A stretch of 64,000 bases of DNA from Flavobacterium cerinum (lineage in GTDB: Bacteria > Bacteroidota > Bacteroidia > Flavobacteriales > Flavobacteriaceae), in NCBI RefSeq assembly GCF_024496085.1, contig NZ_CP101751.1:2976001-3040000 (forward strand), written 5' to 3'. The position numbers and the translations under genes were made by a program. The notes under the pieces were generated by a model, which was not told the origin of the DNA, ran no database searches, and worked only from the letters and a program-made list of their open reading frames with translations. Below, piece after piece: positions 31,996 through 41,852 of this stretch. The first letter of the stretch is position 1; every line of letters begins with the position of its first letter.

Positions 31996-32781
31996 TTAAT
32001 ATATACCGGTATATCCTTTCATTACTCCTCTTGAGGAATTTCGGATAAACAGGATAATTTCATCGCGCTCCGGTGTTGCTTCCATTTCTGCTTCAATTAT
32101 ACTTAAAGCCTGAGTTGTATTGTAGTTTTTCTGATATAAAATTCTGTAAATATCCTGTATTTCTCTGATTTTTTCAGTTGAAAAACCTCTTCTTCTCAAT
32201 CCAACGGAATTAATTCCCACGTAAGATAACGGTTCTTTTGCCGCTTTTGTAAACGGAGGAACATCTTTACGCAACAGGGAACCTCCTGAAATCATAGCGT
32301 GCTCTCCGATATTGATAAACTGGTGAACAGCTGACAGACCTCCGATGATTGCAAAGTCGCCAACCGTTACGTGACCTCCTAAAAGTACACCGTTTACGAT
32401 AATTACATTATCTCCGATATGACAATCGTGAGCGATATGCGCTGCTGCCATGATCAGACAGTTTTTACCTATTTTAGTAACTCCGGATGCTACCGTACCT
32501 CTATTAATCGTAACACATTCTCGAACAGTAGTGTTATCTCCGATTAATGCTAAAGAGTCTTCACCTCCGAATTTTAAATCCTGAGGTACCGCAGAAATAA
32601 CGGATCCGGGGAAAATATTACAGTTTTTACCGATTCGGGCACCTTCCATAATGGTTACATTGGAACCTATCCAAGTCCCTTCCCCTATCTCAACATTATT
32701 ATGGATCGTTGTAAAAGGTTCAATCACCACATTTTTCGCAATCTTTGCGCCCGGGTGTACGTATGCTAAGGGTTGATTCAT
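31996..32781 (-). CDS. lpxA: UDP-N-acetylglucosamine acyltransferase
   Basis: 261 residues, a trimer-forming left-handed beta-helix. It transfers a hydroxyacyl chain to UDP-GlcNAc, the first step of lipid A synthesis. Hexapeptide repeats run over residues 5-180; the catalytic His is His118 in AAAHIAHDCHIG, and SAVPQDLKFGGE binds the nucleotide sugar. The C-terminal helical part (YVGINSVGLRRRGFS) is normal. It starts 11 bp after lpxC-fabZ, so the genes are tightly coupled. Confidence 0.97.
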   Translation of the reverse strand: MNQPLAYVHPGAKIAKNVVIEPFTTIHNNVEIGEGTWIGSNVTIMEGARIGKNCNIFPGSVISAVPQDLKFGGEDSLALIGDNTTVRECVTINRGTVASGVTKIGKNCLIMAAAHIAHDCHIGDNVIIVNGVLLGGHVTVGDFAIIGGLSAVHQFINIGEHAMISGGSLLRKDVPPFTKAAKEPLSYVGINSVGLRRRGFSTEKIREIQDIYRILYQKNYNTTQALSIIEAEMEATPERDEIILFIRNSSRGVMKGYTGIY

Positions 32782-32792
32782 ACTTTGCTTGT

Positions 32793-34181
32793 TTAGTTCT
32801 TTCTCACGATTTGCGCCATCAATTCGGCTTCAGTGACTAATTTACCATTCGAATAGGCACTTGCCTGCATATGGCAGATTCCTCTTCGAATTGGTGACAA
32901 CAGGTCTAATTTAAATACCAGAGTATCGCCCGGTAATACTTTATTTTTGAATTTTACATTATCAATTTTCATAAAGTAGGTCAGGTAATTCTCCGGATCC
33001 GGTACGGAACTCAAAATAAGAATACCTCCGGTTTGCGCCATCGCTTCCACGATTAATACGCCCGGCATTACTGGTGCTCCGGGAAAATGTCCTACGAAGA
33101 AATCTTCGTTCATGGTTACATTTTTCAATCCTACCACATGTGAATCCGACATTTCCAATATACGGTCTACCAACAAGAACGGCGGACGGTGTGGCAACAT
33201 CGACATAATCTTTGTTACATCCATTAACGGTTCTTTATGAAGATCATATACCGGAACCTGATTGCGTTGTTCTGTTTTTATAATTTTAGACATTTTTTTA
33301 GCGAATTGCGTGTTTACAAAGTGTCCCGGTTTGTTTGCGATAACTTTCCCTTTGATTCGGGTTCCGATTAAAGCCAAATCACCGATCACATCCAATAATT
33401 TGTGTCGTGCGGCTTCATTCGGGTAATGCAACGTCAGGTTATCTAAAATCCCGTTTGGTTTTACCGAGATTTTTTCTTTTCCGAACGCTACTTTTAATCG
33501 CTCCATTGTTTCTTGTGAGATCTCTTTATCTACATAAACAATAGCATTATTCAGGTCACCACCTTTAATCAATCCGTGTTCTAAAAGACTTTCCAGTTCG
33601 TGTAGAAAACTAAATGTTCTACAATCTGCAATTTCTGTTTTAAACTCATTGATTGATTTCATGGTTGCATTTTGCGTTCCTAAAACTTTAGTTCCGAAAT
33701 CAACCATTGTTGTTACCTGATACTCATCAGCCGGCATAACGATAATTTCGCTACCGGTTACTTCATCTGTATAAGAAATTACTTCTTTTACCACATATAC
33801 ATTTCGTTCTGCATTCTGCTCTTCAACACCTGCTTTTTCGATTGCTTCAACAAAATATTTGGATGAACCATCCATAATTGGCGGTTCTGACGCATCTAAT
33901 TCAATAATAACGTTATCGATATCACATCCTACCAATGCGGCCAATACGTGTTCTGACGTTTGAATTTTAACGCCTTTCTTTTCCAGATTGGTTCCTCTTT
34001 GCGTGTTTATAACATAGTTGGCATCCGCTTCAATGATCGGTTGTCCTTCTAAGTCTACACGTACAAAGGTGTAACCATTATTTACAGGGGCCGGCTTAAA
34101 GGTCATTGTAACTTCCTGACCGGTATGCAGTCCTACTCCTTTTAATGAAATTTCGTTCTTAATGGTTGTTTGCTTAACCAT
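32793..34181 (-). CDS. lpxC/fabZ: LpxC-FabZ fusion: UDP-3-O-acyl-GlcNAc deacetylase/hydroxyacyl-ACP dehydratase
   Basis: 462 residues, a fusion typical of Bacteroidota. The N-terminal ~310 residues are LpxC, the zinc-dependent committed step of lipid A: SLKGVGLHTGQEV at the start, a zinc-binding His in TSEHVLAALVG and the catalytic HKLLDVIGDLALIG. The C-terminal ~150 residues are FabZ with LPHRPPFLLVDRI and the active-site GHFPGAPVMPGVLIVEAMAQ (His and Glu). The fusion couples lipid A deacetylation to fatty acid synthesis from the same hydroxyacyl pool. It lies between lpxD and lpxA. Confidence 0.97.
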   Translation of the reverse strand: MVKQTTIKNEISLKGVGLHTGQEVTMTFKPAPVNNGYTFVRVDLEGQPIIEADANYVINTQRGTNLEKKGVKIQTSEHVLAALVGCDIDNVIIELDASEPPIMDGSSKYFVEAIEKAGVEEQNAERNVYVVKEVISYTDEVTGSEIIVMPADEYQVTTMVDFGTKVLGTQNATMKSINEFKTEIADCRTFSFLHELESLLEHGLIKGGDLNNAIVYVDKEISQETMERLKVAFGKEKISVKPNGILDNLTLHYPNEAARHKLLDVIGDLALIGTRIKGKVIANKPGHFVNTQFAKKMSKIIKTEQRNQVPVYDLHKEPLMDVTKIMSMLPHRPPFLLVDRILEMSDSHVVGLKNVTMNEDFFVGHFPGAPVMPGVLIVEAMAQTGGILILSSVPDPENYLTYFMKIDNVKFKNKVLPGDTLVFKLDLLSPIRRGICHMQASAYSNGKLVTEAELMAQIVRKN

Positions 34182-34200
34182 GGCTTATTTTGATTTTATT

Positions 34201-35223
34201 TTATTGCTGTTTCTCTTTTTTTATGTCTTCTATATCTTTTACAATCTTCGGTAAATTTTTAAAGATGACATACGATTTGCTATAGTCACTGTAATTAAAC
34301 GCCGGACTTCCCTGAATGGTTTCGGCATCTTTTACATTACGACCAACGCCGGACTGCGCCTGAATTTTAACGTTATTCCCGATTGTGATATGACCAACGA
34401 TACCAACTTGTCCGCCAATCATACAGTTTTTACCAATCTTGGTTGATCCCGCTACTCCGGTTTGTGATGCGATGACGGTATTCTCACCGATTTCCACATT
34501 ATGTGCAATCTGGATCTGATTATCCAGTTTTACTCCTTTTCTGATAATTGTTGAACCTAATGTGGCACGGTCGATTGTGGTACAAGCCCCGATATCTACA
34601 TTATCTTCAATTATAACGTTTCCGATTTGCGGTACTTTATTATAAACTCCTTCTTCATTGGGTACAAAACCAAAACCGTCAGAACCGATAATCGATCCGG
34701 AATGGATCACACACTTTTTACCGATTTCCGTTTCAGAATACACCCGTACACCGGCAAATAATATCGTATCGTCTCCGATTATTACATTATCACCGACAAA
34801 GCTATTCGGATATATTTTTACGTTATTACCTATTTTTACATTAGCTCCTATATAACAGAAGCTTCCCAGATACAGGTTTTCACCATACGTCACATTCTCA
34901 GCAATAACCGACGGTTGCTCAATTCCGGACTTCATCAGCTTCACCTGATTATAGTATTCCAATAATTTAGAAAATGATTTATAGGCATCTTCTACTTTAA
35001 TAAGTGTTGTAGAAAGTTCCTGTTCCGGCTCAAAAGTAGTATTAACGATTGTTATCGTTGCCTGAGTGGTATATATATGATTCAGATATTTCGGATTGGC
35101 CAAAAAAGTTAACGATCCCTCTGTACCTTCTTCTATTTTTGCTAATTTATAGACTTCGGCAGTGGGATTCCCAACAACTACTCCTTCTAAAATACCTGCA
35201 ATTTGTTCAGCTGTAAATTTCAT
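34201..35223 (-). CDS. lpxD: UDP-3-O-acylglucosamine N-acyltransferase
   Basis: 340 residues, normal. It adds the second acyl chain in lipid A synthesis. The N-terminal domain is [20 protein letters not shown], and about eleven hexapeptide turns follow with [20 protein letters not shown]. The catalytic His is in [19 protein letters not shown]. The C-terminal helix ends at [11 protein letters not shown]. It is the second gene of the operon after the HD hydrolase and probably the main LpxD of the cell, with 30393-31331 as a paralog. Confidence 0.96.
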   Translation of the reverse strand: MKFTAEQIAGILEGVVVGNPTAEVYKLAKIEEGTEGSLTFLANPKYLNHIYTTQATITIVNTTFEPEQELSTTLIKVEDAYKSFSKLLEYYNQVKLMKSGIEQPSVIAENVTYGENLYLGSFCYIGANVKIGNNVKIYPNSFVGDNVIIGDDTILFAGVRVYSETEIGKKCVIHSGSIIGSDGFGFVPNEEGVYNKVPQIGNVIIEDNVDIGACTTIDRATLGSTIIRKGVKLDNQIQIAHNVEIGENTVIASQTGVAGSTKIGKNCMIGGQVGIVGHITIGNNVKIQAQSGVGRNVKDAETIQGSPAFNYSDYSKSYVIFKNLPKIVKDIEDIKKEKQQ

Positions 35224-35247
35224 CCCGACAAAAATATAAAATTTAAT

Positions 35248-36489
35248 TTAATCTAAACTTCCTAAAAGCACTTTTGGAAAACAGATATAATATTTGGTAA
35301 CCGGTTTAGACAGGGCTTTCAAGTTCATCTGATCGGATGCTTCCACAACATCTTCAACGGTTCTATCCTTTTTTAGGATACGAATCGGTTCCCCTGCTTT
35401 ATTGTAAGCCTGGTTTTTGATTTTCCCTTTAAAGACAAAATAATCGGCTTCTTTTTCCGTCATCGGATGTAAAGCCAACCACTTCTTTTTCAACACTTCC
35501 ACTTCCGAACTCTCTACTTTTTCTGACACCATTCGAATTTTAAGCAAGTCGCGGTTGATAATCATCTTACTTAAAGAAGACAATACAAAATCATCGTGAA
35601 ACTGCCAGGCTTTAATGGCACTCATAATGTCAAAATCGTCCAGTTGCGCAAACTTATCTAATATAGTATTATCAAAATTTTCCAGTGTTATTTTATGTAT
35701 CATAAAAAACTGCAACGGTTTGCTACATTCCGGCACCTGATCTTTTTGAGCGAGTTCTTTTGCTCTTTTTAAAATCTTGGTCAGAATCAGTTCCGCAACG
35801 ACACTGGTCTTATGCAAATAAGCCTGCCAATACATCAATCGGCGGGCGCCTAAAAATTTCTCTACAGAATAAATCCCCTTTTCTTCGATTACCAAGAGAT
35901 CATTTTCTACATTCATCATCTGGATCAGTCGTTCGGAATTAATATTTCCTTCGGCTACTCCGCTATAAAAACTATCCCTTTTCAAATAATCCAAGCGATC
36001 CATGTCCAACTGACTCGAAATCAACTGCAACATAAACTGACGGTGATAATCTCCTTTAAACACCTGAATTGCCAAACTTAGTTTTCCTTCAAATTCTTCA
36101 TTCAGACGATTCATAAACAACATTGAAATCTCCTCATGATGCACATCTTCCACAATACTGTGTTCCATCGCATGAGAAAATGGCCCGTGTCCGATATCGT
36201 GCAATAAAATCGCAATATACAACGCCGTTTCTTCCTCTTCGGAAATTGCAACCCCTTTAAAGCGCAGTACCTGTACCGCTTTTTGCATGATATGCATACA
36301 GCCTAACGCATGATGAAAACGGGTATGATGCGCTCCGGGATAAACCAGGTAAGACATCCCCATCTGCGAAATGCGACGCAAACGCTGAAAATAAGGATGC
36401 TGAATCAGGTCGTAAATTAAAGTATTAGGAATGGTTATAAAACCATATATAGGATCATTCAGGATTTTAAGCTTATTGATTTGGCTCAC
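35248..36489 (-). CDS. HD-domain phosphohydrolase
   Basis: 413 residues from a GTG at 36489 (VSQINKLKILNDPIYGF). The longer frame back to 36618 has a poor N-terminus and crosses an exact -7 element, so GTG is preferred. The metal-binding HD motif is HHTRFHHALGCMHIM with ILLHDIGHGPFSHAME, and a later LDRLDYLKRDSFYSGVA. The pattern matches the dNTP triphosphohydrolase-like HD family (SAMHD1 relatives). The substrate is unknown. It is the first gene of the lpxD/lpxC-fabZ/lpxA/efp operon, a conserved order in Flavobacteriia. Confidence 0.9.
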   Translation of the reverse strand: MSQINKLKILNDPIYGFITIPNTLIYDLIQHPYFQRLRRISQMGMSYLVYPGAHHTRFHHALGCMHIMQKAVQVLRFKGVAISEEEETALYIAILLHDIGHGPFSHAMEHSIVEDVHHEEISMLFMNRLNEEFEGKLSLAIQVFKGDYHRQFMLQLISSQLDMDRLDYLKRDSFYSGVAEGNINSERLIQMMNVENDLLVIEEKGIYSVEKFLGARRLMYWQAYLHKTSVVAELILTKILKRAKELAQKDQVPECSKPLQFFMIHKITLENFDNTILDKFAQLDDFDIMSAIKAWQFHDDFVLSSLSKMIINRDLLKIRMVSEKVESSEVEVLKKKWLALHPMTEKEADYFVFKGKIKNQAYNKAGEPIRILKKDRTVEDVVEASDQMNLKALSKPVTKYYICFPKVLLGSLD

Positions 36490-36508
36490 ATTATTCAAAT
36501 TAGATAAA

Positions 36509-36516
36509 CAAATATA
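36509..36516 (-). promoter_or_regulatory. -7 element for the HD/lipid A operon
   Basis: TATATTTG (minus strand) is an exact TAnnTTTG match 20 bp upstream of the GTG start at 36489, so transcription would begin just before the codon. It argues against the longer reading frame. Confidence 0.6.
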
Positions 36517-36762
36517 AAATAAAAAACAGGAAATTATTTTCAAAATAAAGCATATTTCACAGCTGACCTCAAGTGTCCTAAAAAAAGCTGCCGGAATATT
36601 TTCACAAAAAAATCTCATTTTGAGAATAGAAAAGTTAATTAATCTACTTTTTGAATTGTTTTTTTTCTTTAAATTAGTAGGATAAATTCACATTTTAAGA
36701 AATAAAATGAATTAAACCGTTTTTTCAAGGATCATATTACCCACTTTAAAATTTTGTAGAAT

Positions 36763-37884
36763 ATGAAATATCCTATCCTTTTTGCCCTCACATTAACCTG
36801 CGTCAACACCTATTCACAGATTGGTATCGGAACTTCAAATCCGCAATCCAGTCTGGATATTAGTATTTCAAATAGTGTAACCCCAAGAAACACTGACGGA
36901 ATACTAATTCCGAGAGTTAATAATTTCCCGGCCTCATCCCCTACAGCAACCGGTCTATTAATCTACCTTGACGATACCGATAATAATGACCCGCAACCGG
37001 ATGGTTTTTATTTCTGGAATAAGACCCGATGGAATTATGTTTCCGGTTGGAATTATTACGGTAATGAAGCAACTTCACCTTCCACTTCTGCCATTGGCGT
37101 TGCGCTTAACGGCGATTATCTCGGCACAAAAGACAACACCGATTTTGTTGTCGGGACCAACAATCTCGAGCGTCTTCGGGTTACAGCAGCCGGAAATGTC
37201 GGAATAGGAAAAACCAACCCTACCAAACGACTGGAAGTAAACGCAAATAATGACTATATAAAATTTGAAAATCTTGCTACAAAAACTACTTCCACCAAAA
37301 CCTTTTTTATGGTTCGCGATGCGAATAACGAAGTCGGCTTATCCGAAGTTGAAAACGTAGCCGGTCAATTAATCCGAATCGGACTTAATACCGCTACATA
37401 TGACAATACAGAGAAAGCCATTCGGTTTAAAGATAATAATGATGCAACCGAAATGGGAAGCAGCAACTTTATCAATACTGTTACCGGAAGTTCTTTTACC
37501 GAAGGCGGCAATTCAGCAACCGACAAAGATTTTATCAATTTACCACCGGGCACCTACAAGATCACATTAAAAGCTTCTTACACCAACGGAAGCAGTGGTT
37601 TATTAAGTCTTTCTACAACTAACAACCTTAATTTCCGCTTTTATGTAAACGGCACCGAATATTCCCGACAATACTCCAACTTTAATGCCACCGGGCTATT
37701 AAGCCTTGGTATTGCTGCCGATTTAGTTAAAAACGATTGTATTTTCAATGATTTCGTTACTCTTACTGCCGCATCTACCCCATTATATTTTTCCGTTCAG
37801 AACGATGGAAGCATTCCTTATACGATTACCGGAAAATCCGGCACCTCGTATCGCTCCATTATTCTCATTGAACGCTTACGTTAA
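36763..37884 (+). CDS. Secreted beta-rich protein of unknown function
   Basis: 373 residues. A signal peptide of about 18 residues ends near TYSQ, followed by IGIGTSNPQSSLDI, a start common to many Bacteroidota surface or tail-fibre-like proteins with repeated GIGTxNP units (a second one, VGIGKTNPTKRLEV, lies at about 147). The C-terminal 150 residues are Ser/Thr/Asn-rich strands without a T9SS sorting domain. It is probably exported and may form trimers, but no function is known. It is a single gene with a strong terminator. Confidence 0.78.
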   Translation: MKYPILFALTLTCVNTYSQIGIGTSNPQSSLDISISNSVTPRNTDGILIPRVNNFPASSPTATGLLIYLDDTDNNDPQPDGFYFWNKTRWNYVSGWNYYGNEATSPSTSAIGVALNGDYLGTKDNTDFVVGTNNLERLRVTAAGNVGIGKTNPTKRLEVNANNDYIKFENLATKTTSTKTFFMVRDANNEVGLSEVENVAGQLIRIGLNTATYDNTEKAIRFKDNNDATEMGSSNFINTVTGSSFTEGGNSATDKDFINLPPGTYKITLKASYTNGSSGLLSLSTTNNLNFRFYVNGTEYSRQYSNFNATGLLSLGIAADLVKNDCIFNDFVTLTAASTPLYFSVQNDGSIPYTITGKSGTSYRSIILIERLR

Positions 37885-37904
37885 TCCGTACTCTCATTCT
37901 TTCT

Positions 37905-37942
37905 ATACCATTCCTTTAAGATAAAATGTAAAGGAATGGTAT
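37905..37942 (+). terminator. Strong terminator hairpin
   Basis: ATACCATTCCTTTA (37905-37918) pairs perfectly with TAAAGGAATGGTAT (37929-37942) around a 10-nt loop, then a T-rich exit. Confidence 0.85.
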
Positions 37943-38053
37943 TATTTTACATATTTTTCTTATAAAAAATCCCTCTTCGCGATTTTTAGTAAATAATTGT
38001 GAAAATTATGTTCCTAAAAACCAAAAAAGTAATTATTTTTGTTCTGTTGTAAA

Positions 38054-38074
38054 AATTACGGATAAACCGTAATT
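38054..38074. promoter_or_regulatory. Palindrome upstream of the S24-like regulator, candidate operator
   Basis: AATTACGG-ATAAA-CCGTAATT is a perfect 8-bp inverted repeat with a 5-bp spacer, 166 bp before the regulator ATG at 38240. Its dyad shape suits binding by a dimeric HTH protein, possibly the regulator itself. The rest of the 297-bp spacer from 37943 is AT-rich, without a gene. Confidence 0.45.
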
Positions 38075-38239
38075 GAAATTCAAAATTTATTATATAAGTA
38101 ACTAATTTCATTTTACAAACAATTCTAAAAAAACCGGCTTTGATTATAAAAAAGTTATTTAACAGACGATCATGGCATATTTTTTGACGAAAAAAGTTTA
38201 GGAACAGTTAATAAATTGATAATTATATAGAACCTGACA

Positions 38240-38878
38240 ATGCAAGAGGGAAACATACAAACCGCGAAAAGTATTTTAACGCGTGTTAAAAAGGTCTTTA
38301 AAATAAAAACTGATGCACAACTAGCCGAGTTACTGAATATTAAGCCGAACACCATCTCCAGTTGGAAAAAGCGTAATACACTCGATTATGAATCCATTAT
38401 CGCACAATGTAACAAAGCTAACATTGATCTGAATGAGATATTTCTAGGAAATGAGAACTTCAGCTTCAAGAAAAAAATTACACCGATTATTACGAAAGAA
38501 ATGCTTTTTCAGTATACTACCGGTGAGTTAAACCTTGAAAGAAGTGATATTCCTACGATCAATATCCCTTTTTTACAACAAAAACGCTCAATGGTATTTC
38601 AGGTAAATACTTCTGAAATGGAACCGGATATCAAAGAGAATACATTTGTAATTTGTGAAGAAGCCAGTGCTTTTGATATTGCCAGTAACTCATATGCTGT
38701 TATTATCAGCAAAGAAAAAGGGTTATATATGTCGAAAGTGGCACAAAATGAAACCGACGAATCAATTTTAAACTTAATATCCAGAAAAGAGTCCATCTTT
38801 TCCGGAAGAAACGAGATCAAGAAAGACAAAATAGATGAGATTTGGAAAATAAAAGGTGTTCTTGATATCTTTAATTAA
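38240..38878 (+). CDS. CI-type HTH regulator with a degenerate S24 peptidase domain
   Basis: 212 residues. The N-terminal phage-CI-type domain (FKIKTDAQLAELLNIKPNTI, then SSWKKRNTLDYESII) binds DNA. The C-terminal half follows the LexA/CI fold, but in the segment aligned with the self-cleavage motif (GDSMxP in active proteins) it reads TSEMEP, so the catalytic Ser appears replaced by Glu. Autocleavage would then be lost and the domain would serve for dimerisation or sensing. A Lys is present in the expected later strand (YMSKVAQ). It is a single gene with a terminator. The target is unknown; it might regulate itself through the upstream palindrome. Confidence 0.85.
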   Translation: MQEGNIQTAKSILTRVKKVFKIKTDAQLAELLNIKPNTISSWKKRNTLDYESIIAQCNKANIDLNEIFLGNENFSFKKKITPIITKEMLFQYTTGELNLERSDIPTINIPFLQQKRSMVFQVNTSEMEPDIKENTFVICEEASAFDIASNSYAVIISKEKGLYMSKVAQNETDESILNLISRKESIFSGRNEIKKDKIDEIWKIKGVLDIFN

Positions 38879-38879
38879 A

Positions 38880-38907
38880 AAAGGAGTTCCGCCTGGAACT
38901 CCTTTTT
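38880..38907 (+). terminator. Shared terminator between convergent genes
   Basis: AAAGGAGTTCC (38880-38890) pairs with GGAACTCCTTT (38895-38905) around GCCT, with a T-run on the plus strand and an A-run on the other side. Confidence 0.85.
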
Positions 38908-38925
38908 GTTTTTATCCGTTGTCTT

Positions 38926-40863
38926 TTATTTTTCGACAATAATAAAGTCGGAACGACGATTAACGGCATATTCTTCTTCCGTACATTTTACTCCGTTACG
39001 ACATTTGTTTTTCGGTCGGGTTTCCCCGTAACCTATAGCACTTAATATTCGTTCCGGATCAATTCCGTTTTCGATAATATAACGTTGTGTCGCTTTGGCA
39101 CGATTGTCAGACAATTTCAAATTATACGAATCCGTACCTCTCGAATCGGTATGCGACTCAATTTTGATTTTTACTTTCGGAAATGTTCGCATTACATAAA
39201 CCACACGATCCAATTCTGTAACGGCTTGCGGTGTAATATCCCATTTGTTGTAATCAAAATAAATAGGATTAATATCGATTTTTTCGTTTTTACCGTCTTT
39301 AACCGTAAAATCTTCCAGTTTGGCCAATTCGAAATCAACCGAAAGTTTTGCTTCATTTTTATTTGTTGCGACAACCGGTTTGTTCTGATTCGCAAATCCG
39401 TCTTTTGAAGCTTCAAATTTATAAGTCGCACCACACGGAATTGTAATCTGGTATTTTCCATCGTCTCCGGAAGTCGTTTCCATTTTAAAATCACCGAAAG
39501 AATCGTACACTTTTATCGCTGCACCGGCAATTGGCAATTTTGTTTTGGCATTTAAAACAACACCAGACACAAACTGATTACATTCCGCTTTTGACTTGGT
39601 AAAGAAATAAATATCGTCATCACCTTTACCGCCATCGCGATTGGATGAAAAATAACCGTATTTCATTTCCGGATCAACAATATAAGAGAAATCATCTTTA
39701 TTACTATTGATCGGTTCACCTAGATTTTTCGGTTCGTCAAAATCCAGTTTTCCGAAATGCTTACTTTCATAAACATCCAAACCACCTAAACCATAATGCC
39801 CGTCTGATGAAAAATACAGCATTCCCTTGTCGTAATACGGGAACATTTCACGTCCGATCGTATTGATTTTCGGTCCCAGATTTTGCGGTGTATTAATACT
39901 TCCGTCAGCAAAAACTTCCGCTACGTAAATATCCGTTTCTCCGTATCCTCCCGGCATATCCGACACAAAAAACAACCATTTCCCATCCGGGCTTAATGCC
40001 GGATGACCAACACTGTATTCATAGCTGTTAAAAAACATTTTTTCGATATTGATCACTTTTCCGTTTTCAATCGTACCGCGCATGATCTGGAAGTTATTTA
40101 CCCCTTCCTTATCATTTTTCAATTTGTTTTTATTCTTTTTGGTCGCATTTGTCGTAAAATAAATCGTTTTTAAATCCGGCGTAAACGTTAACGTTGCATC
40201 GTGATAATTGGAATTGATTTCCTCATAAAACGGTTTTTCATTAAACAAAGCACCGGTGGACGCATTTCGATCTGCTACATAAAAGGACAAAAAGGGCTGT
40301 TCGTTCCAGGAATAAAGCCTTTTGATCAACTTACCTCCTTTTTTACTGGACGAATATACCAGCTGATTCCCGTAGAACGTACATCCGAAATCGGAATAAG
40401 ACGTGTTAATTTCCAAAGGCATCACTTTATATAACGACGGCTTTTTTGACAAACTGTCATTATATTTCTGCTGGGCGTTAAAACTAGCAATCATATCCTG
40501 ATTTCCCTTTCCTTTCAGATACTCTTTGGTAATCTTATTCGCGTCTTCATAATCCCGAACGCCGCGTAATGCCTGCGTATAACGTAACATATAGACTTCA
40601 TTCAGATTTTGTCCCTGAACCGTATATAGTTTCTTATACCAGGTGAGCGCTTTTCGCATATCGTTCAGGTAATAATAGGTATCCCCGACGTTCATTAATG
40701 TTTGTATCGACGGATTCGGTTCTTTCTCCAGATATTCTTCATATGCTTTTGCTGCTTCGATATAGGACATTCCGTTAAACAGTTTGTCGGCATCCTTTAA
40801 TTTTTGCTGCGCATATGTAAAATGGATACAAAATAACAGGCTGAAAAATAGTATTTTCTTCAT
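38926..40863 (-). CDS. OmpA-family protein with TPR and PD40 repeats (T9SS-associated)
   Basis: 645 residues. A signal peptide (about 1-18, TYAQ) is followed by TPR-like helices (about 20-130), WD40-like PD40 beta-propeller blades (PALSPDGKWLFFVSDMPGG, GMLYFSSDGHYGLGG, YGYFSSNRDGGKGDDDIYFF), a carboxypeptidase-regulatory-like Ig domain (about 450-520) and a C-terminal OmpA peptidoglycan-binding domain (IYFDYNKWDITPQA ... IESHTDSRGTDSYNLKLSDN). This is the PorE-type layout. It is the last gene of the adhesin operon, 11 bp after PorP/SprF, so it probably anchors the surface adhesin or its translocation complex to the cell wall. Confidence 0.9.
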   Translation of the reverse strand: MKKILFFSLLFCIHFTYAQQKLKDADKLFNGMSYIEAAKAYEEYLEKEPNPSIQTLMNVGDTYYYLNDMRKALTWYKKLYTVQGQNLNEVYMLRYTQALRGVRDYEDANKITKEYLKGKGNQDMIASFNAQQKYNDSLSKKPSLYKVMPLEINTSYSDFGCTFYGNQLVYSSSKKGGKLIKRLYSWNEQPFLSFYVADRNASTGALFNEKPFYEEINSNYHDATLTFTPDLKTIYFTTNATKKNKNKLKNDKEGVNNFQIMRGTIENGKVINIEKMFFNSYEYSVGHPALSPDGKWLFFVSDMPGGYGETDIYVAEVFADGSINTPQNLGPKINTIGREMFPYYDKGMLYFSSDGHYGLGGLDVYESKHFGKLDFDEPKNLGEPINSNKDDFSYIVDPEMKYGYFSSNRDGGKGDDDIYFFTKSKAECNQFVSGVVLNAKTKLPIAGAAIKVYDSFGDFKMETTSGDDGKYQITIPCGATYKFEASKDGFANQNKPVVATNKNEAKLSVDFELAKLEDFTVKDGKNEKIDINPIYFDYNKWDITPQAVTELDRVVYVMRTFPKVKIKIESHTDSRGTDSYNLKLSDNRAKATQRYIIENGIDPERILSAIGYGETRPKNKCRNGVKCTEEEYAVNRRSDFIIVEK

Positions 40864-40874
40864 ATACTTCGGTA

Positions 40875-41804
40875 TTAGAAAAATCGAGGTGATTTAATTG
40901 CTGATGATTTTGGCGGCAGTTGGAAACGCAGAATAATTTCATGCGTACCATCGTTGTATTTATTCAACTTAGTAGTCGAATAATCGAATGCATAACCGAT
41001 AAAGAAATTATCCAGAAACTGCAATCCGGCCATCGCACTTACTGAGTCGTCCCAACGGTAGGATGCTCCCAGTGTCACTCTTTCCTGAATCAGGAAATTA
41101 GCGGAAAGATCGGCAGCCAACGGTGCTCCGCTAACTGCTTTTAACATCGCGGATGGTTTGAACTTCAGACCATCGGTCACATCAAACACATAACCCGCGA
41201 TAAGATAGTAATGTAGTTTATCTGCCATCACCGATTCCTGAATATCATCATAATAATCTTGTTTGATAAAATTCGGAACGGAACCGCCTACATACCATTT
41301 TTCACCGTAGAGATAGACACCGGCTCCGATTAACGGCATGATTTTATTCGATATATTATTATTTAACAACACATCATTACCGTCCAAATATCGCCCTTTA
41401 GACCAATCGACATTTAAAACCCGGGCTCCCGCTTTTAATCCGAAAGCCAGTTTTGTTTTATATCCGAAGTTAAGCGTGTACGAAAAATTACCCGAAGCTG
41501 ATGTTTCGGTAGAAGGACCGATTTTATCCGCAATTACGTTCAATCCCAAACCGATTTTATCGGATATCGGTGAATGAACTCCCAATGTTCCGGTTCTCGG
41601 TGCTCCTTCAATTCCTACCCATTGCGATCGTAGCAGTAAATTTGCTTCCAATACTCCGGGTGATCCTGTATATCCGGGATTAATTGTAATGGTATTATAC
41701 ATGTACTGCGTATATTCCGGATTTTGTTGTGCCTTTGCTTTTTGCGGTAGTAAAAATGCTCCTCCTAAAAAACATAAGGCCAGTAGTTTTATATTGATTC
41801 TCAT
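40875..41804 (-). CDS. PorP/SprF-family type IX secretion outer membrane protein
   Basis: 309 residues. A signal peptide is followed by QQNPEYTQYMYNTITINPGY, the family's signature start, then GSPGVLEANLLLRSQWVG, and an outer membrane beta-barrel of about 14 strands. In F. johnsoniae SprF is needed to put the type B cargo SprB on the surface. Here it follows the 2835-residue type B cargo by 48 bp, so it is most likely its dedicated partner. The C-terminal barrel ends in FDYSTTKLNKYNDGTHEI and the final ILRFQL strand. Confidence 0.93.
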   Translation of the reverse strand: MRINIKLLALCFLGGAFLLPQKAKAQQNPEYTQYMYNTITINPGYTGSPGVLEANLLLRSQWVGIEGAPRTGTLGVHSPISDKIGLGLNVIADKIGPSTETSASGNFSYTLNFGYKTKLAFGLKAGARVLNVDWSKGRYLDGNDVLLNNNISNKIMPLIGAGVYLYGEKWYVGGSVPNFIKQDYYDDIQESVMADKLHYYLIAGYVFDVTDGLKFKPSAMLKAVSGAPLAADLSANFLIQERVTLGASYRWDDSVSAMAGLQFLDNFFIGYAFDYSTTKLNKYNDGTHEIILRFQLPPKSSAIKSPRFF

Positions 41805-41852
41805 ATGTATACTATTTAAGTGATAAAAAACTTTGGAAAGGTTATATCATGA

